Below the pieces are notes generated by a model. The model did not search any database. It had not been told where the DNA came from and was given only the letters and a program-made list of their open reading frames with translations. A stretch of DNA of 14,881 nt from Nanobdellota archaeon (GTDB lineage Archaea > Nanobdellota > Nanobdellia > Woesearchaeales > GW2011-AR15): the NCBI GenBank assembly GCA_018815145.1, contig JAHIYL010000014.1, forward strand, positions 1 through 14,881, written 5' to 3'. Made by a program: the position numbers and the translations under genes. How positions within the stretch are numbered: position 1 is the first letter of the stretch; the number at the start of each line of letters is the position of its first letter. Below are positions 1 through 6,255 of the stretch, piece by piece.

Positions 1-735
1 GCACAACTGGAAAAACCTGCAGCAGTTGGTGAAGAAAAAGGCTTCAATCCAATCTATGCTGCTGTACTGCTCAGCCTTTTTGTGATCACAGCAATTCTGT
101 TCTATTTTGTTCTTTTTGCAGGAAAACATAATAAGAGCAATAAGAAACCGCCGATCCTTAAAAACAAAGGAAATTCTTCTTCTATAAAGATGCAATCTTC
201 TCCCAAAGAGAAGATTCACGCTATCACCCAGGAACTCTACAGCATGAGCCCTGACAGGTTTGAAACATTGGCAAAGGCAAATGATCTGCCAAAGTATATA
301 GCCAGTGCAATCCAAAGGCCTGAAGTTGAAAATGTTCTTTCCTTTGCAGACTCAAAAGATGACTTGTACCTTGTTCTATACAATCTATGCATAATCGACC
401 ATCACCCGGACAAGAAGCCTGTCTTCAGGCTTGATAAGAATATTCTGCAGTATCCGCTGGCAAAAAATGGAAACATACCACTTTACCTAAGCGAGAATTT
501 TCCAATCTATTCTTTGGAACAGCTCTTCAGGTTCCTGCCTGCGCTGTCAGAGGATGAGTTTGAACAGTTCATCAACCGGGACAGACATATGCTTTCCACC
601 TGGGCGATGCAGTTTGGGTATGAGTTTTCTCTTTTGTTTGCCAGGGCATCAACAAAGGATCATTTTGATTCCATCCTCAGGCAGGTTAAGCAGGAGCAAA
701 CTCTCTACAGCTATTATATAAATCGAAAATTTTAA
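1..735 (+). CDS. membrane-anchored protein, C-terminal part (5' end outside window)
   Basis: The reading frame is open from base 1, so the gene starts upstream of the window. About 20 polar residues precede one hydrophobic segment of about 22 residues (encoded near 55-120), followed by a lysine-rich stretch. This predicts one membrane span with the C-terminal ~180 residues in the cytoplasm. The last ~80 residues (SLEQLFRFL, then a D/E-rich helix, then a Trp-containing helix and a final amphipathic helix) resemble DUF5752, a small helical domain I recall as common in DPANN proteins; that match is from memory and unverified. The missing N-terminal part is probably extracellular by topology. No catalytic motif is visible. 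A GTG at 82 would open the frame, but it lies inside the membrane segment and is not a credible start. Function unknown. Confidence 0.75.
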   Translation, partial: AQLEKPAAVGEEKGFNPIYAAVLLSLFVITAILFYFVLFAGKHNKSNKKPPILKNKGNSSSIKMQSSPKEKIHAITQELYSMSPDRFETLAKANDLPKYIASAIQRPEVENVLSFADSKDDLYLVLYNLCIIDHHPDKKPVFRLDKNILQYPLAKNGNIPLYLSENFPIYSLEQLFRFLPALSEDEFEQFINRDRHMLSTWAMQFGYEFSLLFARASTKDHFDSILRQVKQEQTLYSYYINRKF

Positions 736-804
736 AATGTAGCAGATGTTCAGAAGAAGTATTTATTGCAGAAAAATGAAAAATTCAAAAAAAAAGGGGT
801 TTGA

Positions 805-1785
805 ATGCTAACATATTTTGCCTTTTTTATCGTCGCCTGCATATTTTTGGTCAAATCAAGTGATTACCTTCTAAAATCTCTCACTAAAATTGCATCATTT
901 TTCAGGATAAATGAATTCACGATTGGTTTTATCCTCATGGCTGTCTCAACTTCTCTTCCTGAGCTTTTTGTTGGAATAGTTGCAGCTCTTAATAATCAGC
1001 CATTATTTTCAGTAGGTAATGTCATAGGCTCAAACATAATGGACCTGACGATAGTCATAGGTATTGTAACGATTCTTGCCCGAGGAATTAAGATCAAGAG
1101 CAAGATCATAAAAAAGGATCTCATATATATGCTTTTAATTGTGTTTGCGCCTGTTGTCCTCATGGTCGATCATTATTTTTGGGCAATTTTCAGAGTGAAG
1201 GTTCCGGCAGGTATTTCCAGGATTGACGGAGCAATACTGATCCTGATATTCGCATTCTATATATGGTCGCTTTTCAAGCAGGAAAAACTGTTCAGAAAGA
1301 CCATGCCAAGGACAAACCATTTTCATATAGTAAAATATTTCTTTTATTTCATACTGAGCTTCATATTCCTGATAGGCAGCGCAAAAGCAGTTGTCGAATA
1401 TGCAACACTCCTTTCAATTGAAATGGCGCTTCCACCCCTGCTTATAGGGCTTTTCATAATAGCTCTTGGAACTAGCCTTCCTGAGCTAATGTTTGAGACC
1501 AAGGCAGTCCTGGCAGGCCATGAGGAGATGGCTGTGGGAGACCTTATCGGCAGTGTCATTGCAAATTCTACTCTTGTACTTGGAGTGACTGCAATTATAA
1601 CACCGATTGTTGGAAATGCATTGGTGTTTGTCTCCAGCACATTGTTCATGATACTTGTTGCATTCATTTTCCTGACATTTGCAGAATCAGATAAGGGTCT
1701 TTCCTGGAAAGAAGGCATGAGCATGATACTTCTCTATCTATTTTTTGTGATACTGGAAACTTACATAATGTCTCTTTCAGGATAA
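805..1785 (+). CDS. Ca2+/Na+ antiporter (YrbG/CaxA-like, Ca:cation antiporter superfamily)
   Basis: This integral membrane exchanger of 326 aa has the two inverted alpha repeats of the family. Repeat 1 has AVSTSLPEL at residues 46-54 and GNVIGSNIMD at 71-80. Repeat 2 has ALGTSLPEL at 220-228 and GDLIGSVIANS at 245-255. The Glu of each SLPEL lies in the ion-binding site of characterised family members such as NCX_Mj. In repeat 2 the Asn that would match GSN of repeat 1 is Val251, so the two halves are not symmetric; whether this alters selectivity cannot be told. The hydrophobicity fits about ten helices with a charged loop near 155-175. The ATG is preceded by AGGGGT (795-800), and an AT-rich TATA-like stretch lies near 758-767. 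Likely role: calcium extrusion coupled to sodium entry. Some relatives use K+ or H+, so the exact coupling is open. Confidence 0.9.
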   Translation: MLTYFAFFIVACIFLVKSSDYLLKSLTKIASFFRINEFTIGFILMAVSTSLPELFVGIVAALNNQPLFSVGNVIGSNIMDLTIVIGIVTILARGIKIKSKIIKKDLIYMLLIVFAPVVLMVDHYFWAIFRVKVPAGISRIDGAILILIFAFYIWSLFKQEKLFRKTMPRTNHFHIVKYFFYFILSFIFLIGSAKAVVEYATLLSIEMALPPLLIGLFIIALGTSLPELMFETKAVLAGHEEMAVGDLIGSVIANSTLVLGVTAIITPIVGNALVFVSSTLFMILVAFIFLTFAESDKGLSWKEGMSMILLYLFFVILETYIMSLSG

Positions 1786-1795
1786 AATCTGAATG

Positions 1796-1936
1796 TCAGT
1801 TCCTGTTATGCAAAATTTTTCTAAAAAGGTCTTTGATGTATTTATGATCGTATAAGAAGATCAGATAGTAGAATATAGTAATTCCAAGTAGAATCCATGC
1901 TTTGTATAGTTCCGGGTTTGATAGTCCTGCAGTAAG
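1796..1936 (-). CDS. possible small single-pass membrane protein (no canonical start codon)
   Basis: Reading leftward from 1936, this frame gives about 46 codons ending in TGA at 1796-1798. The translation looks protein-like: a short polar start, a hydrophobic aromatic-rich segment (core AWILLGITIFYYLIFLY) and a basic tail ending HNRN. A perfect Shine-Dalgarno GGAGGTG lies just upstream at 1944-1938. No ATG, GTG or TTG occurs in this frame after the SD; the in-frame stop upstream is near 1957-1959. The ATG at 1946-1944, adjoining the SD, is in another frame and gives a less natural 34-aa product. Either initiation is non-standard, one base has been gained or lost near the start, or this is a remnant. 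It would be convergent with the antiporter gene, 10 nt beyond its stop. Low confidence. Confidence 0.3.
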   Translation of the reverse strand, partial: LTAGLSNPELYKAWILLGITIFYYLIFLYDHKYIKDLFRKILHNRN

Positions 1937-2033
1937 GCACCTCCATGTTTTATTAGGTTACTCTTTCTCATATATTGTCATATAATATTATGTTTTCCAG
2001 ATTAATAAAACTTTTGGATTTTGAATTTTTGAA

Positions 2034-2054
2034 GTTTAATAAATAGTATATTTT
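2034..2054 (+). promoter_or_regulatory. putative promoter for the structured RNA
   Basis: AT-rich TATA-like sequence (GTTTAATAAATA at 2034-2045, then a second TATA-like AGTATATTTTA) lies directly before the abrupt change to GC-rich self-complementary DNA at 2056. The spacing from the first box to 2056 is a little short for an archaeal TATA centred at -26. The upstream AT stretch at 2021-2032 would fit the spacing better. The start site is therefore uncertain. Confidence 0.3.
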
Positions 2055-2055
2055 A

Positions 2056-2139
2056 GCGGTGATGAAGATTATGGCACGGACAGATTTTGTACCAAAATCT
2101 TACTCGACTAGCGTTTCGCCCGTCCATAATCATCACCGC
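2056..2139 (+). ncRNA. structured RNA element A, three-way junction
   Basis: Hand pairing gives a closed fold. The long closing stem is GCGGTGATG (2056-2064) with CATCACCGC (2131-2139), a 3-nt bulge AAG (2065-2067), ATTATGG (2068-2074) with CCATAAT (2124-2130), a bulged C, and ACGG (2076-2079) with CCGT (2120-2123): 20 Watson-Crick pairs. Inside are a perfect 8-bp hairpin, AGATTTTG (2082-2089) with CAAAATCT (2093-2100) and loop TAC, and a short GCG-TTT-CGC hairpin (2111-2119), separated by a ten-base strand (2101-2110). It is not a tRNA: no T arm and no anticodon stem in register. It resembles no RNA family I can name. The + strand is assumed from the neighbouring element and genes. It could instead be the leader of a longer transcript towards the thermosome gene. 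Confidence 0.55.
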
Positions 2140-2148
2140 CTATATACT

Positions 2149-2165
2149 GCCTTCTTAATAAAGGC
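2149..2165 (+). other. linker hairpin between the two RNA elements
   Basis: GCCTT (2149-2153) pairs with AAGGC (2161-2165) across a 7-nt loop. It sits between the two larger folds in otherwise AT-rich spacer. Confidence 0.35.
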
Positions 2166-2178
2166 AAATAATAAAAAT

Positions 2179-2280
2179 AGCAGCAACATCACCACTGACG
2201 CAGGTCAGGCGGGGGACGCCCCATCGGGGTGCCTGGCGAGGTTCGAAGAACCGACTGCAGTCAGTTGTGGTGATGCTGCT
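2179..2280 (+). ncRNA. structured RNA element B, GC-rich three-way junction
   Basis: The closing stem is AGCAG (2179-2183) with CTGCT (2276-2280), a 3-nt bulge CAA, CATCACCAC (2187-2195) with GTGGTGATG (2267-2275), a 3-nt bulge GTT (2264-2266), TGAC (2196-2199) with GTCA (2260-2263), a bulged A, and GCAG (2200-2203) with CTGC (2255-2258): 22 pairs. Two arms branch from it: CAGGC/GCCTG (2206-2210/2231-2235), carrying an inner GCCCC/GGGGT helix, and GGTTC-GAA-GAACC (2240-2252). The inner arm uses one G-U pair, which weakly favours + strand transcription. The GC content is far above the surroundings, as expected for a stable RNA in an AT-rich archaeon. It does not show the SRP RNA helix 8 or RNase P motifs I know. 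Elements A and B may be one RNA of about 227 nt. Confidence 0.55.
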
Positions 2281-2336
2281 GCGAAAATAAGCAAAAAAAT
2301 ATGGGGAAAAAATTAGCTAAAAATTCTCATTTCCAA

Positions 2337-2387
2337 TATATTTAAAAGAAAACTTCCATTTTGAAAATCCATAATTATCATGGGGGT
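2337..2387 (+). promoter_or_regulatory. thermosome promoter and Shine-Dalgarno site
   Basis: The TATA box TATATTTAAAAG (2337-2348) would start transcription near 2365-2372, downstream of the structured RNA. This gives a short leader holding GGGGGT (2382-2387) nine bases before the ATG. The chaperonin therefore seems to have its own promoter, although read-through from the RNA promoter is possible. Confidence 0.6.
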
Positions 2388-2395
2388 CAATTAAG

Positions 2396-4018
2396 ATGTC
2401 ACAACCAATGCAACCAATATTCATAATGCCGGAAGGCACAAAAAGAAACTCAGGAAGGAGTGCACAGAGGAACAACATCATGGCAGCAAAACTTGTTGCA
2501 GAGACAGTCAGGACAACACTTGGCCCCAAAGGCATGGATAAGATGCTTGTGGATTCCATGGGACAGGTAATTGTCACAAATGATGGTGTCACAATCCTTG
2601 AAGAGATGTCGATAGAGCATCCTACTGCAAAGATGATAGTGGAGATAGCAAAGACCCAGGAGGATGAAGTAGGGGACGGCACCACAACAGCTGTGGTTCT
2701 CGCAGGTGAACTTCTCAAAAAAGCAGAGGAATTGCTTGACATGGACATCCATCCTACTGTGATTGTCAAAGGCTACCGGATGGCCAACAAAAAGGCTCAG
2801 GAATTACTCTATGCAATGTCTGAAGATATTACTGAAAAAGACATAGATTCCCTGAAAAATATTGCATCAACAGCAATGACAGGAAAGGGAAGTGAATCAA
2901 ATAAGGAAAATCTTTCTGAGATTGTTGTCAAGGCTGTGCTCCAGGTCATGGAAAAGAAAGATGGAAGGATAATTGTTGAAAGAACAGATGTGAAGATAGA
3001 AAAAAAAGTCGGAGAGAGGATTGAGGACACTGAACTTGTTGCCGGCATAGTGATTGATAAGGAAAGGGTCCATTCAGGCATGCCCAAAGAAGTGAAGAAT
3101 GCAAGGATAGCGCTGATTGACTCATCGCTTGAGATAAAGAACACTGAGACTGATGCAAAGATACAGATAACAGATCCTTCACAGATGCAGGCTTTCATAG
3201 ATATGGAAGAGAAGATGCTCTCAAATATGGTAGGAAAAATTACCAGGAGCGGTGCCAATGTCGTGCTCTGCCAGAAAGGAGTTGATGATATAGCCCAGCA
3301 CTTCCTTTCAAAAAAAGGCATCTATACTGTAAGACGAGTCAAGAAATCTGACATGGAAAAGATTGCAAAGGCGACAGGCGGAAAGATTGTCTCTAACCTG
3401 GATGATCTCAGTGCTGACGAGCTTGGCAAAGCCGGCCATGTAGAAGAAAGAAAGGTCGGTGATGAAGAGATGACCTATATTGAAGACTGTGAAAATCCAA
3501 AGGCTGTCACTGTGCTTATCAGAGGCGGCTCTGAGCATGTGATTGATGAAGTGGAAAGGGCCATGAGCGATGCAATAGGGGATGTGATTGCAGTCCTCAA
3601 GAATGGCAAGGCAGTTGCCGGAGCGGGAAGCTCTGAGATAGAGATTGCAATGGCTCTTCGAAAATATGCTGAATCATTGTCAGGCAGAGAACAATTAGCT
3701 GTAAAGTCATTTGCCGAGACTCTTGAGATAATCCCAAGGACACTGGCTGAGAATTCAGGGCTTGACCCGATAAATGTCCTGACAGAGTTAAAGTCATCGC
3801 ATGACAAAGGCATGAAATGGGCCGGGATAGATGTTTTTTCAGGAAAGGTCATGGATGCCTGGAAATCCGGCGTCATCGAACCTCTGAAGGTCAAGACCCA
3901 GGCACTCTCTTCAGCAACTGAAGTAGCAACAATGATACTTCGAATTGATGACGTCATTGCATCAGGTCCTGCTGAAGCACCAAGGGGAATGCCGCCGGGG
4001 ATGGATGGGAGCGAGTAG
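2396..4018 (+). CDS. thsA: thermosome subunit (group II chaperonin)
   Basis: This 540-aa protein is full length for a thermosome subunit, the ATP-driven protein-folding chamber of the archaeal cytosol. The TCP-1 signatures are intact: TTLGPKGMDKML at 40-51, VTNDGVTILEEM at 60-71 and QEDEVGDGTTT at 88-98, which include the nucleotide/Mg-binding aspartates of NDG and GDGTT. The GIDVFSG motif near the C-terminus supplies the second equatorial ATP-site Asp. The GAGSSEIEIA segment replaces the usual GGGAPEIE. The tail is short and ends PPGMDGSE, lacking the long Gly/Met repeat of many subunits. Only one subunit gene is in the window. The ATG follows GGGGGT at 2382-2387. The 3' end faces the next gene with 4 nt between the stops. 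The symbol is generic: A and B types cannot be told apart here. Confidence 0.97.
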   Translation: MSQPMQPIFIMPEGTKRNSGRSAQRNNIMAAKLVAETVRTTLGPKGMDKMLVDSMGQVIVTNDGVTILEEMSIEHPTAKMIVEIAKTQEDEVGDGTTTAVVLAGELLKKAEELLDMDIHPTVIVKGYRMANKKAQELLYAMSEDITEKDIDSLKNIASTAMTGKGSESNKENLSEIVVKAVLQVMEKKDGRIIVERTDVKIEKKVGERIEDTELVAGIVIDKERVHSGMPKEVKNARIALIDSSLEIKNTETDAKIQITDPSQMQAFIDMEEKMLSNMVGKITRSGANVVLCQKGVDDIAQHFLSKKGIYTVRRVKKSDMEKIAKATGGKIVSNLDDLSADELGKAGHVEERKVGDEEMTYIEDCENPKAVTVLIRGGSEHVIDEVERAMSDAIGDVIAVLKNGKAVAGAGSSEIEIAMALRKYAESLSGREQLAVKSFAETLEIIPRTLAENSGLDPINVLTELKSSHDKGMKWAGIDVFSGKVMDAWKSGVIEPLKVKTQALSSATEVATMILRIDDVIASGPAEAPRGMPPGMDGSE

Positions 4019-4022
4019 AAAA

Positions 4023-5165
4023 TCACAGATTTATACCAGCAGGGAGATAACCTGTGGCAAGCCTGTTGACACCGATAACCCTGAGTTTATCATAAGAAGT
4101 CTTCATTTCTAGCATTTTTTCACTCTGTTCCTTAATTTGCTCCTTATTTGGTCTTCTTACACCTTCAGAATATTTGTTATAGTATTCTATCGCCTTTACA
4201 ATCAGATTGTCATTAATTTCTGATTTTTTTTTTACTTCTGATAAAACATAAAGTGTCTCTGGAAGCAGAGGAATTTGATTGAAAGGTTCATCTGCTGTAG
4301 ATTCTGGTCTGACAATAATTCCATTATAGAAGGCTTTTTTTTCTAAGAGTTCGTACTGAATTCCTGAATCCGGTAATGTGTAAGTTGCAATAGGTTTACT
4401 ACGAACAATATTCTTGTAAAAACCTATGTCCCTCTTTGACTTTTTAAGTTTTTCTCTGATCAAATCATGTAATGATAATTCCTCATCATGCATTGAGCAA
4501 TAAATATCTTCTTCCCATCTCATGAATTTACCAAGCCCCTTCTTTGGATTGTCAGCAGTGATTTGAACAGATATACCATAAAAACCAATTTGGTCTCTTC
4601 TCAGGGAATAACTCTCTTTGTGGGTATCTATTCTTCGGACCAAATTCACATTTAAGAGCGTCTCCAAAAGTTCTGATGGGTCTCTAATATTTCTTAGACT
4701 ACTTTTTTCAATTGATTCATAGACTCTGCAAAAATCCGCTAATGAAAATTCATTTGCTCCATTTTTTATCATTATTCGTACTAATGCTTCGATACCATCG
4801 ACCGGTACATTTAATATATTCATATCTCTACCTTGCCCCCTGGCAATGAGAACCCCATCAATAACGCATTCAGAATTGCTGGGTAATATTTTTCCCTGGT
4901 CATAAGGTACGCCTGAAGGTATAAATGATGTAAGATATCTGATGTTTAAAAAATCATATATTGAAGAACCCGTCTTCTCTAATTCACTAAATATTTTTTG
5001 AAATGATATACTATCAGTACTATGTAGATCACTTCCAAATAAATATTCATGGTATTTCAGCCTATCAGCATTATGTCCAATCTGATTTTTTACTAACCTT
5101 TGATTTCTGGCAATATTTTCCAGTATGAATGCTTTTTTCGCGTTTTCAGTATATTTATTGCCCAT
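4023..5165 (-). CDS. orphan protein of 380 aa, unknown function
   Basis: I do not recognise this family. The protein is soluble, with no signal peptide, membrane helix or cysteine cluster. The N-terminal ~60 residues are charged and helical. Residues about 120-200 (core KNGANEFSLADFCRVYESI, then LLETLLNVNLVRRID) read like a winged-helix-type fold, but this is only a pattern impression. The C-terminal ~90 residues contain a lysine/glutamate-rich helix. The ATG at 5165 lies about 29 nt from the centre of a TATA box (AATTTATATATAAT, 5200-5187), so the mRNA is probably leaderless or nearly so. Codon use is AT-richer than in the thermosome gene, suggesting an accessory or transferred gene. The gene is convergent with the thermosome gene, 4 nt apart. 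Confidence 0.75.
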   Translation of the reverse strand: MGNKYTENAKKAFILENIARNQRLVKNQIGHNADRLKYHEYLFGSDLHSTDSISFQKIFSELEKTGSSIYDFLNIRYLTSFIPSGVPYDQGKILPSNSECVIDGVLIARGQGRDMNILNVPVDGIEALVRIMIKNGANEFSLADFCRVYESIEKSSLRNIRDPSELLETLLNVNLVRRIDTHKESYSLRRDQIGFYGISVQITADNPKKGLGKFMRWEEDIYCSMHDEELSLHDLIREKLKKSKRDIGFYKNIVRSKPIATYTLPDSGIQYELLEKKAFYNGIIVRPESTADEPFNQIPLLPETLYVLSEVKKKSEINDNLIVKAIEYYNKYSEGVRRPNKEQIKEQSEKMLEMKTSYDKLRVIGVNRLATGYLPAGINL

Positions 5166-5186
5166 GTTATCACTGAAAAATAGATA

Positions 5187-5200
5187 TTATATATAAATTT
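5187..5200 (-). promoter_or_regulatory. TATA box of the 380-aa gene
   Basis: AATTTATATATAAT on the minus strand is centred about 29 nt before the ATG at 5165. No strong Shine-Dalgarno lies in between; the nearest match is GTGAT. This supports a leaderless or near-leaderless start. Confidence 0.55.
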
Positions 5201-5219
5201 AACTTAAAAGAAATTATTA

Positions 5220-5435
5220 TCATGTGATGCCGACATAATTTTTTTTCTTGATTTTGCTTTAACAGAAAGATATGAAAGAATGAAAACACTTAAGCTGCAG
5301 CTGCAAGAAATGCAGGAAGTACTGGATTTGAATTCTTTTAATCAATATGAGGATGTATTTCACTGCTGGTGAAACAATTGAATACAATGATCTTCTGAAA
5401 TATGGCGGAGTAGTACCTAAAATAGTACTAAAATT
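5220..5435 (+). pseudogene. remnant coding patch, two short frames
   Basis: Most of the 5166-5547 gap holds fragments rather than a gene. One frame runs through an ATG at 5280-5282 to TGA at 5370-5372 and reads as a charged helix (core LKLQLQEMQEVLDL), with an open but start-less extension upstream to about 5222. A second frame with ATG at 5347-5349 overlaps it and continues to 5490; its part up to about 5435 (core AGETIEYNDLLKYGG) also looks protein-like. Two overlapping plausible frames suggest one decayed gene broken by a frameshift. No homologue is recognised. It could also be chance. Confidence 0.25.
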
Positions 5436-5437
5436 TT

Positions 5438-5515
5438 TTAGAACAGCTTCTCTATCTCTTTTCTGTTTGCCTTTATTATTCCCTTTGTAAGAGATTCCTT
5501 ATTTTTTAGAAATAT
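5438..5515 (-). pseudogene. 3' fragment of an mtnA-like gene
   Basis: Translated leftward, this fragment ends KGIIKANRKEIEKLF and then TAA (5440-5438). The intact mtnA at 6875-7942 ends KGIIKANKKEIERLL and then a stop. The frame is closed by a stop codon at 5518-5516, so only 25 codons survive. Nucleotides 5452-5487 match 6889-6924 at 30 of 36 positions. The fragment is in the same orientation as mtnA and lies on the far side of the two paralogous orphan genes. It is either the remains of a duplicated aIF2B/MtnA-family gene or the trace of an insertion at the mtnA 3' end. Confidence 0.6.
5452..5487. repeat. direct repeat, copy 1 (mtnA 3'-end sequence)
   Basis: These 36 bases are 30/36 identical to 6889-6924, with a central 14-base identical block TTTGCCTTTATTAT. 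With copy 2 they bracket the two paralogous genes. Confidence 0.6.
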
Positions 5516-5524
5516 TTATATATT
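5513..5524 (+). promoter_or_regulatory. TATA box of the 209-aa gene
   Basis: ATTTATATATTA is centred about 29 nt before the ATG at 5548, with no Shine-Dalgarno between. This points to a leaderless or near-leaderless transcript. It lies just outside the mtnA-like fragment. Confidence 0.55.
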
Positions 5525-5547
5525 ATCACTTAATAGTAATCAATATT

Positions 5548-6177
5548 ATGGCACTACCTAATCTGGAACATTTCATAATCAGAGGAGAATTTGACAGCAC
5601 AGAAGCATACAGTCAATTCAAAGACTGTTATAAAGACTATCCTTTTCCCCTGGCAATCCTTGCAAATGGAAAAGGAAGGATAGGGTATTTTAGATATACT
5701 ACTTATGATTCAACACCAAATACCAAAAATTTGATGGATAGCCATGATGCTCTCTCTATTGAAGCATATCAAAGGATCAACACACCTGAAGAATATGCGC
5801 CAGTCATGGCTGTTGAAGAAAAGCTGGATTGTCAATATTCATATATGCTTGTACTGGGCAAAGTGAACAAAGATGCTGATATCAGTGAAATTGCCGAGTC
5901 ATTTGCAGCAGAATATGATGATAGGACTACAGAAAAAGCAGAAATTACCCGGGCTGAAGTAATTAGCCATCTTGAACGCAATTGCCATACAGCGATGATA
6001 TATTTTACAACTCCAAACAGGATTGATTTTGAAAGATTAGATATAGCAGTCAACAAAAATTCAAATCTGAACCAATATTTTGAGTACACTGCCAGTCCTG
6101 AAATCCATAATCTATATAGACTGATAACGCCTGCCATGGCAGGACTGCTTAACACTCCTGAGAGAGTCGCAGATTGA
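5548..6177 (+). CDS. orphan protein of 209 aa, paralogue of the next gene
   Basis: Unknown function. The protein is soluble, with no export signal. It shares a pattern with the 199-aa product immediately downstream: YQRIN at 74-78, an acidic EEKL-type helix followed by YSYMLVLG, AMIYFTTPNRI in the second half, and LYRLITPAM at 189-197. The alternation of strands (IIRGEF, IGYFRY, YMLVLG, AMIYFT) with helices suggests a compact alpha/beta fold, possibly two half-domains. No conserved His/Cys/Asp cluster points to an enzyme. The ATG is chosen because a TATA box lies about 29 nt upstream and no SD is present. T-rich sequence follows the stop (6197-6214). The gene probably arose by duplication with its neighbour. 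Confidence 0.75.
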   Translation: MALPNLEHFIIRGEFDSTEAYSQFKDCYKDYPFPLAILANGKGRIGYFRYTTYDSTPNTKNLMDSHDALSIEAYQRINTPEEYAPVMAVEEKLDCQYSYMLVLGKVNKDADISEIAESFAAEYDDRTTEKAEITRAEVISHLERNCHTAMIYFTTPNRIDFERLDIAVNKNSNLNQYFEYTASPEIHNLYRLITPAMAGLLNTPERVAD

Positions 6178-6219
6178 CATTTAGTCATTTGGACAATTTC
6201 TTGTTTATTTTTGTGACAA

Positions 6220-6232
6220 TATTTAAATATAA
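6220..6232 (+). promoter_or_regulatory. TATA box of the 199-aa gene
   Basis: The stretch ATATTTAAATATA is centred about 30 nt before the ATG at 6256. The second paralogue thus has its own promoter and a near-leaderless start. An out-of-frame ATG-GCA-TGA at 6243-6251 lies just before the start and would be at most a two-codon reading frame. Confidence 0.55.
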
Positions 6233-6255
6233 CAACAAATAAATGGCATGAAATT

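Noticed and set aside
2058..2065. GTGATGA as a C box of a C/D RNA
   Set aside because: The sequence is fully Watson-Crick paired to CATCAC, and no CTGA D box stands opposite to form a kink-turn.
2240..2252. GGTTCGA resembling a tRNA T loop
   Set aside because: It forms its own GGTTC-GAA-GAACC hairpin. No acceptor, D or anticodon stem lies in register, so it is not a tRNA.
2059..2316. Open 85-codon frame across the structured region
   Set aside because: It runs straight through the paired arms of both RNA folds, has an unnatural amino-acid order and GTG start, and its coding capacity is explained by GC-rich RNA sequence lacking stops.
2809..3321. Long antisense frames inside the thermosome gene (also at 2317-2769 and 3475-4026)
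   Set aside because: The sense frame is an unmistakable full-length chaperonin; the antisense frames are low-complexity shadows.
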